A stretch of DNA of 64,000 nt from Helicobacter himalayensis. GTDB lineage: Bacteria > Campylobacterota > Campylobacteria > Campylobacterales > Helicobacteraceae. Numbering within the stretch: the stretch's first letter is position 1; every line of letters begins with the position of its first letter. Made by a program: the position numbers and the translations under genes. The stretch is taken from positions 310,001 through 374,000 of the forward strand of contig NZ_CP014991.1 in the NCBI RefSeq assembly GCF_001602095.1, written 5' to 3'. Positions 54,022 to 64,000 of the stretch are shown piece after piece. The notes beneath the pieces were generated by a model. That model worked only from the letters and a program-made list of their open reading frames with translations. It did no database searches and had not been told where the DNA came from.

Positions 54022-55701
54022 CTATCGTATGCGCTTGTGGGCTAGCGCTTGCTTGAGAAATTCTAAAATTATTGGGTTTGGATTTTTGAGCCTTGAGGTA
54101 AATTCTGGGTGAAATTGCACCGCGACAAACCACGGGTGATTTTCTAGCTCGATAGCTTCAATGAGCCCATTGCTTTCCCCGCTTATGATAAGCCCTGCCT
54201 TTTGCAAGGCTTCTTTATACGCTGGATTTGCCTCATAGCGATGACGATGTCGTTCTTTGATAAGCTCTTGCTTATAAGCATCATAAAGTTTTGTACCTTT
54301 TTTAATCCTGCATTCATATTCTCCCAAACGCATTGTGCCTCCCATAGGCGAAGTATGCGTTCTGAGTTGTTTGTTTCCTTGAGAATCTATAAAATCTTCG
54401 ATTAGATAAATCACAGGCTCTTTTGTATCTTTGTCGAATTCGCTGGAATTTGCCTCCTTGATACCTAGCACATTGCGCGCATATTCGATAATACTAAGCT
54501 GCATACCAAGGCAGATTCCAAGCAAAGGGACTTTATTTTCCCTCGCATAGGTAATCGCGTGTAACTTCCCTTCAATCCCGCGTTCCCCAAATCCCCCAGG
54601 GATAAGGATAGAATCCACTTCATCTAAAATGCTTATATCATCTTCTAGCAATTCACTATCAATCCACCTGATATTTACCCTCGTATTTGTATTTGCTCCA
54701 GCGTGGATTAGTGCCTCAGTTAGGGATTTGTAAGATTCTTTTAAAGAGAGATATTTGCCCACAAAGCCAATGGTTATGGTATCTTTTGGTGAGATGATTT
54801 TTTTTACAAGCATATCCCATTCGTCCATATTTGGGCTTAGTTCTCCCAAGCCAAAAATGCGCGCAAGTGGCACTAAAATACCTTCTTGTAAAAAATCTAG
54901 CGGGCATTGATAAATGCTTTGAGAATCTTTTGCCACAATCACGCTATCATCATCGACATCGCAACTTAGTGCGAGTTTGCGTTTAAGCTCAATGCTTAGC
55001 ATTTTTTCACTGCGCGCTACGAGAATCTGCGGTGAAATCCCAATCCTGCGCAATTCTTGCACGCTATGCTGCGTTGGCTTTGTCTTTAATTCACCCGCGG
55101 CGCGCACAAGTGGGATAAGCGTTACATGTACGCTCACAACGTGCTTTAATCCTAACTCGTGCTTCATTTGTCGCATCGCTTCTAAATACGGCATTCCCTC
55201 CATATCGCCAACGGTACCACCAAGCTCGACAATGAGAAAATCATACGCGCTTCCATCGGCTTGATTGACTCCTGCAAGGCGGATTCTGTGTTTTATCTCA
55301 TCAACGATATGCGGGACGATTTGGATTGTTTTGCCTAAATATTTGCCCTTGCGCTCATTTTCAATAACTGAAAGATACACCTGCCCAGTGGTGAAGTTAT
55401 TTGTCTTGTAAAAATTCTTATTTAAGAAGCGCTCATAATGCCCTATGTCTAAATCTGTCTCTGCACCATCGCTTGTGACAAACACTTCGCCGTGCTCTAG
55501 CGGACTCATTGTGCCCGGATCGACATTGATATAAGGGTCAATCTTTAAAATACTCACATTAAAACCGCTATGCTGCAAAAGTGTCGCAAGTGAAGATGAG
55601 GTAATTCCTTTGCCAAGTGAGCTTAAAACACCACCAGTTACAAAGATATATTTCACTTCTTTTTTAGAGCTAGATTCTATATGAGATGGATTTTTCATCA
55701 T
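54022..55701 (-). CDS. pyrG: CTP synthase
   Basis: 559 residues, a little longer than the usual 540. The N-terminal synthetase domain begins [17 protein letters not shown] (P-loop); the C-terminal class I glutaminase has [13 protein letters not shown] with the nucleophile Cys, and [14 protein letters not shown]. The extra residues are a short Ser/Lys leader ([15 protein letters not shown]). It makes CTP from UTP and glutamine. It is divergent from the M48 peptidase gene. Confidence 0.96.
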   Translation of the reverse strand: MMKNPSHIESSSKKEVKYIFVTGGVLSSLGKGITSSSLATLLQHSGFNVSILKIDPYINVDPGTMSPLEHGEVFVTSDGAETDLDIGHYERFLNKNFYKTNNFTTGQVYLSVIENERKGKYLGKTIQIVPHIVDEIKHRIRLAGVNQADGSAYDFLIVELGGTVGDMEGMPYLEAMRQMKHELGLKHVVSVHVTLIPLVRAAGELKTKPTQHSVQELRRIGISPQILVARSEKMLSIELKRKLALSCDVDDDSVIVAKDSQSIYQCPLDFLQEGILVPLARIFGLGELSPNMDEWDMLVKKIISPKDTITIGFVGKYLSLKESYKSLTEALIHAGANTNTRVNIRWIDSELLEDDISILDEVDSILIPGGFGERGIEGKLHAITYARENKVPLLGICLGMQLSIIEYARNVLGIKEANSSEFDKDTKEPVIYLIEDFIDSQGNKQLRTHTSPMGGTMRLGEYECRIKKGTKLYDAYKQELIKERHRHRYEANPAYKEALQKAGLIISGESNGLIEAIELENHPWFVAVQFHPEFTSRLKNPNPIILEFLKQALAHKRIR

Positions 55702-55879
55702 TTTGCCTTTGATTTAACCTTAAAAAATTTGCGTAATTATAAAGCGCAAATTCTATAAATTCCTTGAATTTCTCTACTTTTACAATGAGATTATTTACTA
55801 CTTTGTATTTTTTAGTTTGTAAGATTGCGCCTTTATGTATTCTTTCAATTTTCACAACACATTTCAAGGAGCAAATAGT

Positions 55880-57118
55880 ATGCTATTAATTGCTTTATTT
55901 TTATTGCTGTATAGTTTGCCTAGTCTTGTCTTAGCGCTTTTGCAATACACGCATATTAAAAAGGCTCTCACCAAAGAAGCTATTTTGTTGGATTCTAAGG
56001 ATTATTTAAAAGCCGGATATTATGCGCTAGCAAATCTGCGCCTTAGAATCATAGAAAAAATCATCGATGCAGTGGTGTTTTGTGCGTGGATTAGCTTTGG
56101 ACTTGGTGCACTTTGGGTGTATCTTAGTGCTTTTGGGCTAAATTTTTATTTACAAAGTGTCATTTTCCTTTTGCTTCTTTTTTTACTAAGCGCACTTATT
56201 AAGCTTCCACTCTCAATGTATCAAACCTTTGGTATTGATAAAAAATATGGATTTTGTAAGCAAAGTGTTGGACTCTTTTTTATGGATTTGTTAAAATCTA
56301 GTGTGCTTGGGATTCTCATTGGTGGGGCGATTTTTTATGGATTATTGTGGGTGATTGAGAATTTTGAATATTGGTGGATAGCTGGATTCTGTCTTGTGTT
56401 TGCCATTGTGATAGTGGCAAATGCCATTTATCCCACGCTCATCGCGCCACTTTTTAATAAATTTGCGCCATTAGAAGATATTGAGCTAAAAAATCGCATA
56501 GAATCTTTGCTCTTGCAAGTTGGCTTTAAAAGCTCTGGCGTGTTTGTGATGGATGCGAGCAAAAGAGATGGGCGTTTAAATGCGTATTTTGGGGGCATTG
56601 GTAGGACAAAGCGCGTGGTGCTTTTTGATACATTGCTCGATAAGATTAGCAAAGATGGACTTTTAGCGATTTTAGGACACGAGCTGGGGCATTTCAAACA
56701 TAAAGATATTTTGAAAAACATCTTTATCGCTGGGAGCTTTTTGTTTGTACTTTTTTTTATTGCCTCGCATTTTCCTACGCTTTTTTACACCCAAAGTGCT
56801 TTGCCTCAAAATAGCGCAGGCACGTTAAGCCTGTTACTTTTGCTAGAGCCTGTGCTGTCGTTTTGGTTTTTGCCGATTATGGGATATTTTTCACGCAAGG
56901 CAGAATATGGTGCTGATGCTTTTGGCGCGAGTCTATCTTCCAAAAATCACCTTGCAAATGCGCTTGTGCGCTTGGTGAATGAAAATAAAGAATTTCCTAG
57001 CTCACACCCTTTGTATATCTTTTTTTATTACTCACACCCGCCACTTTTGGAGCGCTTAAAGGCACTTGATTATGAAGTGAGCGCAAACTACGAGAATACA
57101 AAGGCGCAAGCTCTATAA
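55880..57118 (+). CDS. M48-family membrane zinc metalloprotease (Ste24/CAAX-type)
   Basis: 412 residues from ATG at 55880 with AAGGA upstream. At least six hydrophobic segments surround the HEXXH zinc motif in AILGHELGHFKHKDI, with the third ligand Glu in the later EYGADAF. The layout fits the integral-membrane Ste24/CAAX-like peptidases rather than HtpX. It abuts prmC (stop and start are adjacent). Confidence 0.9.
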   Translation: MLLIALFLLLYSLPSLVLALLQYTHIKKALTKEAILLDSKDYLKAGYYALANLRLRIIEKIIDAVVFCAWISFGLGALWVYLSAFGLNFYLQSVIFLLLLFLLSALIKLPLSMYQTFGIDKKYGFCKQSVGLFFMDLLKSSVLGILIGGAIFYGLLWVIENFEYWWIAGFCLVFAIVIVANAIYPTLIAPLFNKFAPLEDIELKNRIESLLLQVGFKSSGVFVMDASKRDGRLNAYFGGIGRTKRVVLFDTLLDKISKDGLLAILGHELGHFKHKDILKNIFIAGSFLFVLFFIASHFPTLFYTQSALPQNSAGTLSLLLLLEPVLSFWFLPIMGYFSRKAEYGADAFGASLSSKNHLANALVRLVNENKEFPSSHPLYIFFYYSHPPLLERLKALDYEVSANYENTKAQAL

Positions 57119-58021
57119 ATGACTATTGCCTACGCGCTTCAAAAGGCTAAGGTGCTTTTAAACAACGCACCTTTTGTCAAAAAAGACTTTTCTCTAAATC
57201 CTGCGCTACCAAAACCTCGCGTAAGCTTAGAATCTGAACTTTTATTAAGCTATGTTTTAGGGCAAGAGAGAATCTTTTTGCATACATTTGGAGAAAAGCT
57301 CCTTTCAAAGAAACAAGAAAATGAATTTTTTGCGCTTATCAATAGACGCGCAAATGGCGAACCTATCGAATACCTTACAGGAAAAGTAAGCTTTTATGGT
57401 GAGGAGTTTTTTATAGAATCTGGCGTGCTTATCCCGCGTCCTGAAAGCGAGATTCTCATCAATAAAGTGCAGGCATTGCTTATGCAAACTCAAATGCAAG
57501 AGATTCTTGAAGCAGAAATCTTTGAGGTTGGTGTTGGTTCTGGCATTATCGCGCTCACCCTTGCGCGCTTAAACCCAAAGCTTAGAATCTATGCAAGCGA
57601 TATTAACCAAAAAGCCCTTGCCTTAAGCGCGAAAAATAGCGCGCATTTTGGGCTAGATTCTCAAATTACGCTTTTTTATGGCTCGCTGCTAGAGCCTTTT
57701 CTTACAAATCTTGGCGTACAAAAGCTCAAAGGTGCGCTTATTGTTTCAAATCCACCTTATATCGCAAATGATTACCCCCTAAGCACACCTCTTTTGTTCG
57801 AGCCACAAAATGCGCTTTTTGGTGGGGAGAGGGGCAGTGAGATTTTAGAAGCGTTGATTTTAGAATCTAAGCGTGTGGGTGCTAGGGTGCTAGTGTGTGA
57901 AATGGGGTATGACCAAAAGGCATTTTTAAGCGCGTTTATTGCACACATTGCACATAAAAAGCTAGAATTTTATAAGGATTTAAGCGGGCTTGATAGGGGC
58001 TTTGTGTTAGAATTTTTTTAA
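57119..58021 (+). CDS. prmC: release factor glutamine methyltransferase PrmC
   Basis: N5-methylates the GGQ glutamine of RF1 and RF2, 300 residues. The N-terminal helical domain ends at IEYLTGKVSFYGEEF, then SAM-binding EVGVGSGIIALTLAR and the catalytic NPPY in VSNPPYIANDY. It starts at the base after the M48 stop codon. Confidence 0.93.
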   Translation: MTIAYALQKAKVLLNNAPFVKKDFSLNPALPKPRVSLESELLLSYVLGQERIFLHTFGEKLLSKKQENEFFALINRRANGEPIEYLTGKVSFYGEEFFIESGVLIPRPESEILINKVQALLMQTQMQEILEAEIFEVGVGSGIIALTLARLNPKLRIYASDINQKALALSAKNSAHFGLDSQITLFYGSLLEPFLTNLGVQKLKGALIVSNPPYIANDYPLSTPLLFEPQNALFGGERGSEILEALILESKRVGARVLVCEMGYDQKAFLSAFIAHIAHKKLEFYKDLSGLDRGFVLEFF

Positions 58022-58101
58022 AATCTTTAAGCATATCTTAAAAAACATAAAGGCACAAAAAATGCTAAAATCCCCGCATACTTTGAATCTAAGGAATGCA
58101 A

Positions 58102-58419
58102 ATGAAAATTTCCCTACAATGCGAAAATATTCTTCTTCAAAGCACATTAGAATATTTTTTGAAAGACTATATTTGCGAGGAGGCGCAAAGTGATTTTATC
58201 CTAAGCGACACCACAAAGCCCACGCTAAAGCCACTTTGTCTATTAGGAAGCAAGGATTGCGATATTTTGCAACCTTTCACACCACAAAGCCTTATGCAAA
58301 GCTTAAAAGCTTTCTACAACACACATTGCCTTAAGCTTGCAAGTTCAACATTGCAAAGTGAAGTAGAAGTGCTTATGCAAGAATACACCAAAAAACTCAT
58401 CGCCCTTTTACAACGTTAA
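58102..58419 (+). CDS. hypothetical protein, 105 residues
   Basis: ATG at 58102 with AAGGA six bases upstream; another ATG two codons earlier lies too close to it. The product has no motif that I recognise; it contains several Cys residues (CENILL, ICEEA, CLLGSKDC) and a C-terminal helix. The stop overlaps the start of rsmD (TAATG), so the two are co-translated, and it may help the same modification or be unrelated. Confidence 0.6.
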   Translation: MKISLQCENILLQSTLEYFLKDYICEEAQSDFILSDTTKPTLKPLCLLGSKDCDILQPFTPQSLMQSLKAFYNTHCLKLASSTLQSEVEVLMQEYTKKLIALLQR

Positions 58420-59183
58420 TGCAAAAGCCACGCACAATAGATTCCAAGAAATCCCAAACAACGTTAGAGAATCCACAGAATCTTGGTAAGCAAAAAAGGT
58501 TGAATATGAACGCGAAGCGGAGTCGAAGCAAAATTCCCAACCGCTTCGGTGATACATTGAAAGGAATAGAATCTAAAATTCCAGCTATCCGCATAAATAG
58601 TGGGATTCTCAAAGGTTTCAAATTAGAATTTCCTTTTATCCAGCAAAAATCCAAAACCCGCCCAACCAAAGCTATTATAAGAGAATCTTTTTTTAATTCC
58701 ATCGGTGTGCAGATTCAAGGAGTTAGCTTTATTGAAGCCTTTGGCGGAAGTGGTTCTATGGGGATAGAGGCACTTAGCCACGGCGCAAAAGAAGCGCTAT
58801 TTTTTGAATCTAATTCCAAAAACGCGCAGATTCTCTCTCATAATCTCGCGCGTGCAAAGGTGCGTTGCAGCGCATTACAATTTGAAGTTTTTGTGCAGGA
58901 TTTTTTCACTTCTAGCGCCAATTTAGCGCATTTGCAAAACAAAAGCATTCTTTATCTTGATCCACCGTTTTTTGTGCGCGCTGGTATGGAAGATATGTAT
59001 GTGCGTTGTTTTGAGTTTATCGCGCAACTTGAAAATCCGCATATTTTTCTCTGCGCGTTTGAGGGAATGAGCGGGGCGGAAATTCCTCAAAATCTTGGAA
59101 ATTTTGTTAAAATAAAACACAAAAAATTTGGGAAAAGCACGATATCGTATTTTTTAAACACACAAGGAGAATCTTATGGCTGA
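58419..59183 (+). CDS. rsmD: 16S rRNA (guanine-966-N2)-methyltransferase RsmD with repeat-derived N-terminal extension
   Basis: 254 residues. The normal RsmD body starts near residue 54 with IRINSGILKGFKLEF, then RPTKAIIRESFFNSI, the SAM-binding FIEAFGGSGSMGIEAL, and the catalytic DPPF in LYLDPPFF. The first about 53 residues are unlike RsmD and encode the dispersed repeat (58455-58575), ending GDTLKGIES. The ATG overlaps the previous stop codon. Either the extension is tolerated, or the real start is internal; no good internal ATG with a ribosome site is seen before the conserved body. Confidence 0.88.
   Translation: MQKPRTIDSKKSQTTLENPQNLGKQKRLNMNAKRSRSKIPNRFGDTLKGIESKIPAIRINSGILKGFKLEFPFIQQKSKTRPTKAIIRESFFNSIGVQIQGVSFIEAFGGSGSMGIEALSHGAKEALFFESNSKNAQILSHNLARAKVRCSALQFEVFVQDFFTSSANLAHLQNKSILYLDPPFFVRAGMEDMYVRCFEFIAQLENPHIFLCAFEGMSGAEIPQNLGNFVKIKHKKFGKSTISYFLNTQGESYG
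58455..58575 (+). repeat. dispersed two-hairpin repeat in the 5' end of rsmD
   Basis: Begins CAAACAACGTTAGAGAATCC, contains GAATATGAACGCGAAGCGGA and a CGAAGC/GCTTCG stem, and ends GGTGATACATTGAAAGG then AATAGAATCT. The left half is more diverged than the other copies. Confidence 0.8.
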
Positions 59184-59733
59184 AGAACAAGAAAACACCC
59201 AAGCTAGCGCAGAAAACAAGAAAAACAAGACGATTTTATTTGTGATTATTGGCGTTGGCGTTTTGCTTATTTTGTTGCTAGCGGTGATTATCGCGCTTGT
59301 ATTTGTAACCTCAAAAGACAATGAAGCTAAGCCTCAGCAACCCCAAGTCCAGCAGACAGCCCAACCACAAACGCCAAAAATTGTCGTTGGCAACACCGTG
59401 ACCGCGCGCGCAACTGATTACGCAAAAGTTGGACCTATTTTTCCTATTGCGGAGGAATTTCGCGTTAATCTGATGACACAAACGGGTAAAAAAGTCCTCA
59501 TCACAAAAATAAACCTCGAGCTTGACAAGCCAGAAACACAGCCAGAGATAGAATCAAAGCTTCCAATGCTAACTGATGCGATTATTGAAATCCTCGCATC
59601 AAAGTCGTTTGAAGAAGTCGCCACCACAAAGGGCAAAAATCGCTTAAAAGATGAAATTGTCCAAAGACTCAATGAATTTCTCATCGATGGTAGCATTAAA
59701 AATATCTTTTTTACAAGTTTCCTTATTGGTTAA
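59176..59733 (+). CDS. fliL: flagellar basal body-associated protein FliL
   Basis: 185 residues. One N-terminal membrane helix (about 20-46), then a Gln/Pro linker, then the FliL periplasmic domain with FPIAEEFRVNLM and the C-terminal LKDEIVQRLNEFL. AAGGAG lies before the ATG and the gene overlaps rsmD by eight bases. FliL surrounds the stator and motor. Confidence 0.93.
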   Translation: MAEEQENTQASAENKKNKTILFVIIGVGVLLILLLAVIIALVFVTSKDNEAKPQQPQVQQTAQPQTPKIVVGNTVTARATDYAKVGPIFPIAEEFRVNLMTQTGKKVLITKINLELDKPETQPEIESKLPMLTDAIIEILASKSFEEVATTKGKNRLKDEIVQRLNEFLIDGSIKNIFFTSFLIG

Positions 59734-59769
59734 AATTGGCAGATTGGTGTGGTTTAAGGGCTTAATGAA

Positions 59770-60141
59770 GTGTTAGGCATTGATGTGATGAGCATTCCTA
59801 GAATGCGTGAGTTTGTGGAAAAATTTGGTGCTAGGGCAATGCAACGCTTTTTGTCAAATGATGAAATCGCGCTTTGTGTCAAAAAGCAATCTCTTAATTA
59901 TCATCGTTTAGCAGGATTTTGGGCGGCTAAAGAAGCACTTAGCAAGGCTTTTGGTTGTGGGATTGGCAAGGAGCTTGGATTTTTGGATATGAGTATTAGC
60001 CTAGATTCTAAAGGCGCGCCACATATCGCATTAAATGCGCAAAAACTCTGTAATTTTCAAACACAAAAGCATTTTTCATATATCGCGCTAAGTATCACAC
60101 ACGAGAGGGAATTTGCCATTGCGTGCGTGATACTTAGATAA
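59770..60141 (+). CDS. acpS: holo-[acyl-carrier-protein] synthase
   Basis: 123 residues from GTG at 59770. [10 protein letters not shown] at the N-terminus (Mg-binding Asp) and [13 protein letters not shown] mid-protein (Glu) are the AcpS signature. It transfers phosphopantetheine to ACP. It lies 36 bases after fliL. No strong ribosome site. Confidence 0.93.
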   Translation: MLGIDVMSIPRMREFVEKFGARAMQRFLSNDEIALCVKKQSLNYHRLAGFWAAKEALSKAFGCGIGKELGFLDMSISLDSKGAPHIALNAQKLCNFQTQKHFSYIALSITHEREFAIACVILR

Positions 60142-60169
60142 CAAACATTGCAAAATAAAGGATTTTTTT

Positions 60170-61198
60170 ATGAGTGTTTCTAAGAATTCTCAAACCTCTC
60201 AAACTCAAACCTCGCGCAAACCTCGTGTGTTTTCTGGTATCCAGCCAACGGGCAATATACATTTGGGCAATTATTTGGGTGCGGTGAAAAATTGGGTGGA
60301 TTCTCAAGATTTGTATGAAAATATTTTTTGTGTGGTGAATTCTCACGCCATTACCACGCGTCAAGATCCACAAACCCTGCGCGCAAAGACCTATGAGTTA
60401 GCAGCGATGCTTTTAGCGTGTGGTATTGATATGCAAAAATCCAACCTTTTTATCCAAAGCCAGATTGATGAGCACGCCGCGCTTGCGTGGATTTTGGATT
60501 GTAATATTCCTATGGGTGATATGAGTCGTATGACGCAGTTTAAGGACAAGTCAAGTAAGAATCCAAAAAATATCAATGTCGGGCTTTTCAACTATCCTGC
60601 CTTAATGGCGGCGGATATTTTGCTCTATCAAGCCGATTTTGTGCCGGTGGGCGAGGACCAAAAGCAGCACCTAGAGCTTACGCGCGATGTGGCAGAGCGC
60701 TTTAATCGTGATTTTGGGGAATGCTTTAAGATTCCAAAACCGCTTATTCCAAAAGTAGGTGCGCGTGTTATGGGCTTTGATAATCCAGAATCTAAAATGA
60801 GCAAATCCGCCGAAGGTGAAAATCACGCGATTTTCTTGCTTGATAGCCCAGAAATTATTACACGCAAATGTAAAAAGGCCGTGACAGATTCTCAAAGTGG
60901 CATTGTCTTTGACCCAGCGCGCGCAGGACTTTACAATCTTTTATGTATTTATGAAATTTTTAGTGGTAAATCACGCGAGGCAATCGAGCAGGAATTTGCA
61001 GGCGCAGGCTATGGCGTGCTAAAAACACATTTAGCAGAGGTATTGATAGAATCTCTGCGTGGGATAAGAGAGGAATACACGCGTCTTGTGGCAGAAAAAG
61101 GCTATATCGAGCAGATTTTAGATTCTAGTGCAGAGCGTGTGCGCATCATCGCCCGCGATACCTATACGCAGGTAAAAACGCTTGTGGGATTGGTGTAG
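60170..61198 (+). CDS. trpS: tryptophanyl-tRNA synthetase
   Basis: 342 residues. The class I signature HIGH is present as HLGNYLG in [15 protein letters not shown], and KMSKS as [13 protein letters not shown]. The basic leader before GIQPTG is about 20 residues longer than usual. AAAGGA is present before the ATG. Confidence 0.95.
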   Translation: MSVSKNSQTSQTQTSRKPRVFSGIQPTGNIHLGNYLGAVKNWVDSQDLYENIFCVVNSHAITTRQDPQTLRAKTYELAAMLLACGIDMQKSNLFIQSQIDEHAALAWILDCNIPMGDMSRMTQFKDKSSKNPKNINVGLFNYPALMAADILLYQADFVPVGEDQKQHLELTRDVAERFNRDFGECFKIPKPLIPKVGARVMGFDNPESKMSKSAEGENHAIFLLDSPEIITRKCKKAVTDSQSGIVFDPARAGLYNLLCIYEIFSGKSREAIEQEFAGAGYGVLKTHLAEVLIESLRGIREEYTRLVAEKGYIEQILDSSAERVRIIARDTYTQVKTLVGLV

Positions 61199-61320
61199 AT
61201 TCTACTTATAAGGTTTCATCAGCGCGATAGAATCCAAAGTTAAAATTTTAGATTCTACAATGCTTTCAAGTTATAATACCCGCTGATTTATCAAGCTACA
61301 AAGATTAAAGGATTTTAGCC

Positions 61321-63744
61321 GTGCAACGACAATGCAGCCACTGCCATTTAAGCTATGATGAGCGCGCGTTAAAAAAAGTTGTGGCAGAAGATGAGGAATT
61401 GTATTTTTGCTGTAATGGGTGCGAAGGCGTGTATTTTTTATTGCAAAAAGCAAAATTACAAAGCTTTTATTCTAAGCTTGGCACAACTACGCTTAATCCT
61501 CCAAAAGATGCCAACACAGAGGATTTAGGCTTTTTTGAATCTGCGGGATTTAAGGAAAAATATATCCGCGTCAATAAAGATGGAAGTTTTTCTTGCTCAC
61601 TTATTTTGGAGCATATCCATTGCGCGGCGTGTGTGTGGCTCAATGAGCGGATTTTGAATAACCAAAAAGGCATTAAAAATGCCACGATTAACTACACCAA
61701 CAATAAGCTTCTTCTCACTTGGGATAATACGCAGGTCTCCCTGTCTCAAATTATCACGCTTATCCGATCCATTGGCTATGATGCCTACGCCTATGATCCT
61801 AGCTTGCAGGAGTCGCGCGACAAAGCGCATTTGCGCGAATATTACATACGCATTATTGTTGCGCTTTTTGCCACGATGAATATTATGTGGATTGCCATAG
61901 CGCAGTATAGCGGGTATTTTTTGGGTATGAGTGATGAGGTGAAAGATATTTTGAACCTTGCTTCGTTTGTGCTTTGCCTTTTGACGCTGATTTTTTCTGG
62001 CTTTGTGTTTTATAAAGGCGCGTATTTTGGGTTGAAAAACGGCTTTATTGGAATGGATTTGCTAGTAAGCGTTGGCGCGACACTTACATTTTTTTATTCT
62101 ATTTATGCTGCAATCACGCATAGTGGGGAAACTTACTTTGAATCTGTGAGTATGATTCTTACCTTTGTTTTAGTTGGGAAATTTTTAGAAATACGCGCGA
62201 GGAAAGGCGCTGGGGAGAGTTTGGATAAATTGCACGCGTTTTTGCCTCAAACTTTGAGTGTGTGTGAAAATGGCGATGAGCAAAGTCTAATCCTTAAAAA
62301 GCCCGAGGAAGTGGCAATTGGCGATGTGATTTTAGCACTGCCGGGGGAAAAAATCGCATTAGATTCTGTGCTTCTTTCAGATATTGGTATTTTTGATACA
62401 AAAGCCATTAACGGCGAGAGTTTGCCGCTTACAAGATACAGGGGCGAGGAGCTAAGCTCGGGATTTATCAATCTTAATCATAAGATTCTCTACAAAGCAC
62501 AAAAAAGCTTTGAAGATAGCCTTATGAGTAAGGTTATGCGTCTTGTGGAGGAAAGTCTAAGCCACAAACCCAGAATCCAAAATCTCGCTAATAGCATTTC
62601 GCAAAATTTTTCACGCGCCGTGCTTTTTATCGCGCTGCTGTGCTTTTTGGGCTGGTATTTTTTGGGCGGGGTGAGTGTGGAGCGCGCGCTTATTATTGCT
62701 ATTTCTGTGATTATTATCGCGTGTCCTTGTGCTTTGGCGCTTGCTACACCGCTTGCGAGCGTGGTTGGCATTATGCAATCTTACAAAAAGCATATTATTT
62801 TTAAGCAGGCAAGTTTTTTGGAGATTCTTGCAAAGGCAAATGTCGTAGTGTTTGACAAAACAGGCACGCTTACTTGTGGAAATCCGCAAGTAGAAGCGCT
62901 TTTTGGGGAATTGCAAAAAGAGGATTTGAAGCTTTTGTATGCGCTTGTTTCACAAAGCAAGCACCCCATTTCTGTGGGCGTGAAAAATTACCTTGAAAAA
63001 AGAGAATCTAAAGAGGGCTTGAAGGCAGTCTTAGAGGATTTTGTGCAGGTGGATTCTAAGGGTATTAAGGCGTATTGTGAGGGGAAAAAGCTTGTTGGGG
63101 GGAGTTTGGAATTTTTAGAATCTGAGGGTGTTGAAATCGCGCGAGAGGGGCTTAATCTTGGCTCTGGAATGCTTTTTGGTTTTGGGATAGATTCTAGACT
63201 TGTTGGTGTTTTTGAGCTTAGGGATTCTCTAAAAAGTGGTGCGAAGGAGCTTATTTCCTATTTGCACACGCAGGGCTGTGAGACGATTTTACTAAGTGGC
63301 GATAGGGAGCAAAGCGTGAAAGAGTGTGCGCTCTCTCTTAATATCGCGCAGTATCAAGCCGGCGCCTCACCATTGCAAAAAGGCGCATTTATTGAGAATC
63401 TTAAAAGTAAAGGTATGAATGTTGTGATGGCAGGTGATGGCATAAATGACGCGCTGGCGCTAAGTAAAAGCGATATTGCCATAAGTATGGGCGGGGGCAG
63501 TGACATTGCGCTTTTAAGCAGTGATGTGGTGATTTTAAATGATAGTTTAGAAAGCCTGCAAAGTGCCTTTAGGCTGGCAAAGCGCACATTTTTATGTATC
63601 AAGCAAAATATCGGGCTAAGTATCTTGTATAATGCGCTGACTATCCCAATAGCGTTTGCTGGGCTTGTGATTCCGCTTTTTGCTGCACTTTCAATGAGCT
63701 TAAGCTCGCTTCTTGTTGTGCTAAATTCATTGCGTATCAAATAA
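61321..63744 (+). CDS. ccoI: copper-translocating P-type ATPase CcoI (cbb3 oxidase assembly)
   Basis: 807 residues from GTG at 61321. The N-terminus has CSHC and YFCCNGCEGVYFLL, then a CAACVW metal-binding motif, together typical of CcoI/FixI rather than generic copper exporters. The ATPase core shows IIACPCALALATP, VVFDKTGTLT, and GDGINDALAL. Eight membrane helices are predicted. It inserts copper into CcoN of the cbb3 oxidase, encoded at 41727. It stands alone here. Confidence 0.93.
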   Translation: MQRQCSHCHLSYDERALKKVVAEDEELYFCCNGCEGVYFLLQKAKLQSFYSKLGTTTLNPPKDANTEDLGFFESAGFKEKYIRVNKDGSFSCSLILEHIHCAACVWLNERILNNQKGIKNATINYTNNKLLLTWDNTQVSLSQIITLIRSIGYDAYAYDPSLQESRDKAHLREYYIRIIVALFATMNIMWIAIAQYSGYFLGMSDEVKDILNLASFVLCLLTLIFSGFVFYKGAYFGLKNGFIGMDLLVSVGATLTFFYSIYAAITHSGETYFESVSMILTFVLVGKFLEIRARKGAGESLDKLHAFLPQTLSVCENGDEQSLILKKPEEVAIGDVILALPGEKIALDSVLLSDIGIFDTKAINGESLPLTRYRGEELSSGFINLNHKILYKAQKSFEDSLMSKVMRLVEESLSHKPRIQNLANSISQNFSRAVLFIALLCFLGWYFLGGVSVERALIIAISVIIIACPCALALATPLASVVGIMQSYKKHIIFKQASFLEILAKANVVVFDKTGTLTCGNPQVEALFGELQKEDLKLLYALVSQSKHPISVGVKNYLEKRESKEGLKAVLEDFVQVDSKGIKAYCEGKKLVGGSLEFLESEGVEIAREGLNLGSGMLFGFGIDSRLVGVFELRDSLKSGAKELISYLHTQGCETILLSGDREQSVKECALSLNIAQYQAGASPLQKGAFIENLKSKGMNVVMAGDGINDALALSKSDIAISMGGGSDIALLSSDVVILNDSLESLQSAFRLAKRTFLCIKQNIGLSILYNALTIPIAFAGLVIPLFAALSMSLSSLLVVLNSLRIK

Positions 63745-63804
63745 GCGTGCATTTATTTTTCAAGCGTGCATTAAGGGTGGCTTATCTCACACCTTCCTCA
63801 CATT

Positions 63805-64000
63805 TTATTCTTGCAAAAGGAAAAATTCTTTTGTATTTGGGTTGAGTGCTTTTTGTGGATTCTTAGTTTTTGCAGGTGTTTGGGTTGTGGGTTTTGGTAG
63901 ATTTTTGGGTGCTGTGGGTGTGGAAATGATAGAATCTGTCCCGCCTTTTCGTATCGGCACTTGACGCAAAAGCATCGCATTTTGCTTGGAATTTTCAAGG
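63805..64000 (-). CDS. C-terminal end of an unidentified protein (partial)
   Basis: On the minus strand the frame is open from the window edge to a TAA at 63805-63807. It reads LLRQVPIRKGG, then a Pro/Thr/Lys-rich tail (PTAPKNLPKPTTQTPAKT) and ends FFLLQE. The non-random composition and good frame suggest a genuine C-terminus. The protein itself is off-window, so no function can be assigned. Confidence 0.5.
   Translation of the reverse strand, partial: LENSKQNAMLLRQVPIRKGGTDSIISTPTAPKNLPKPTTQTPAKTKNPQKALNPNTKEFFLLQE

Noticed and set aside
63354-63752. Minus-strand frame opposite the end of ccoI
   Set aside because: It is a shadow of the P-type ATPase coding sequence.

Overview
This window is a stretch of an A+T-rich Campylobacterota chromosome, most likely an enterohepatic Helicobacter. 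The evidence is the gene content and order: bamA-mqnC-M16 protein; ccoNOQP followed by small membrane genes and FixH-like genes; rsmD-fliL-acpS; lptB-rpoN; a TlpD-type cytosolic chemoreceptor; and futalosine-pathway menaquinone synthesis. Poly-G contingency tracts in surface-modification genes also fit. No rRNA, tRNA or CRISPR array was seen. The genus is an inference from gene content; the species cannot be named from this alone.

Layout. 1-2621: the end of a Dam-like adenine methyltransferase and a probable AlwI-family restriction endonuclease. 2768-6991: a phosphate regulon with a Pho-box-like site, pstS-pstC-pstA-pstB, a PhoB-like response regulator, and a histidine kinase cut off after about 48 codons. 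6957-13457: a prophage or mobile-element remnant that abuts the broken kinase. It is dominated by a decayed polyvalent protein carrying several phage BECR-type nuclease domains, followed by small phage genes including a terminase-small-subunit-like protein. 13458-14214: a phase-variable (G12, OFF) FkbM methyltransferase. 14326-24297: flgG, a TRIC channel, dnaX, tsaE-lptB-rpoN, a NifS-like gene, an outer-membrane protein and a chemoreceptor with a heme-c motif. 24391-25535: a pseudogene of a fused MFS/acyl-ACP-phospholipid acyltransferase. 25543-33870: PBP1A, tlpD, hisH, bioF-bioG-bioC and a phase-variable (G10, ON) glycosyltransferase. 34003-41504: gdhA, bamA, mqnC, an M16-like protein and moaA. 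41727-48250: the cbb3 oxidase operon followed by FixH-like and pseudopilin-like genes. 48316-63744: housekeeping genes (gatC, ung, tpiA, infB, pyrG, prmC, rsmD, fliL, acpS, trpS) and ccoI. The copper ATPase CcoI at the right end serves the cbb3 oxidase encoded 16 kb upstream. The right edge cuts a minus-strand gene.

Two genome-scale signals stand out. First, a dispersed repeat of about 110-130 bp with two hairpins occurs at four loci. At three of them (dnaX, a TPR gene, rsmD) it lies in frame inside protein-coding sequence, like the Rickettsia palindromic elements; in the fourth (33880-33955) it is intergenic with a diverged but perfect stem. Second, the heptamer AGATTCT/AGAATCT is far more frequent than composition predicts. 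It also occurs as inverted pairs, one forming a hairpin at the tpiA stop codon, which recalls DNA-uptake signal sequences. Other points of interest are a pstS whose two half-domains appear in circularly permuted order, and the multi-nuclease phage polyvalent protein.
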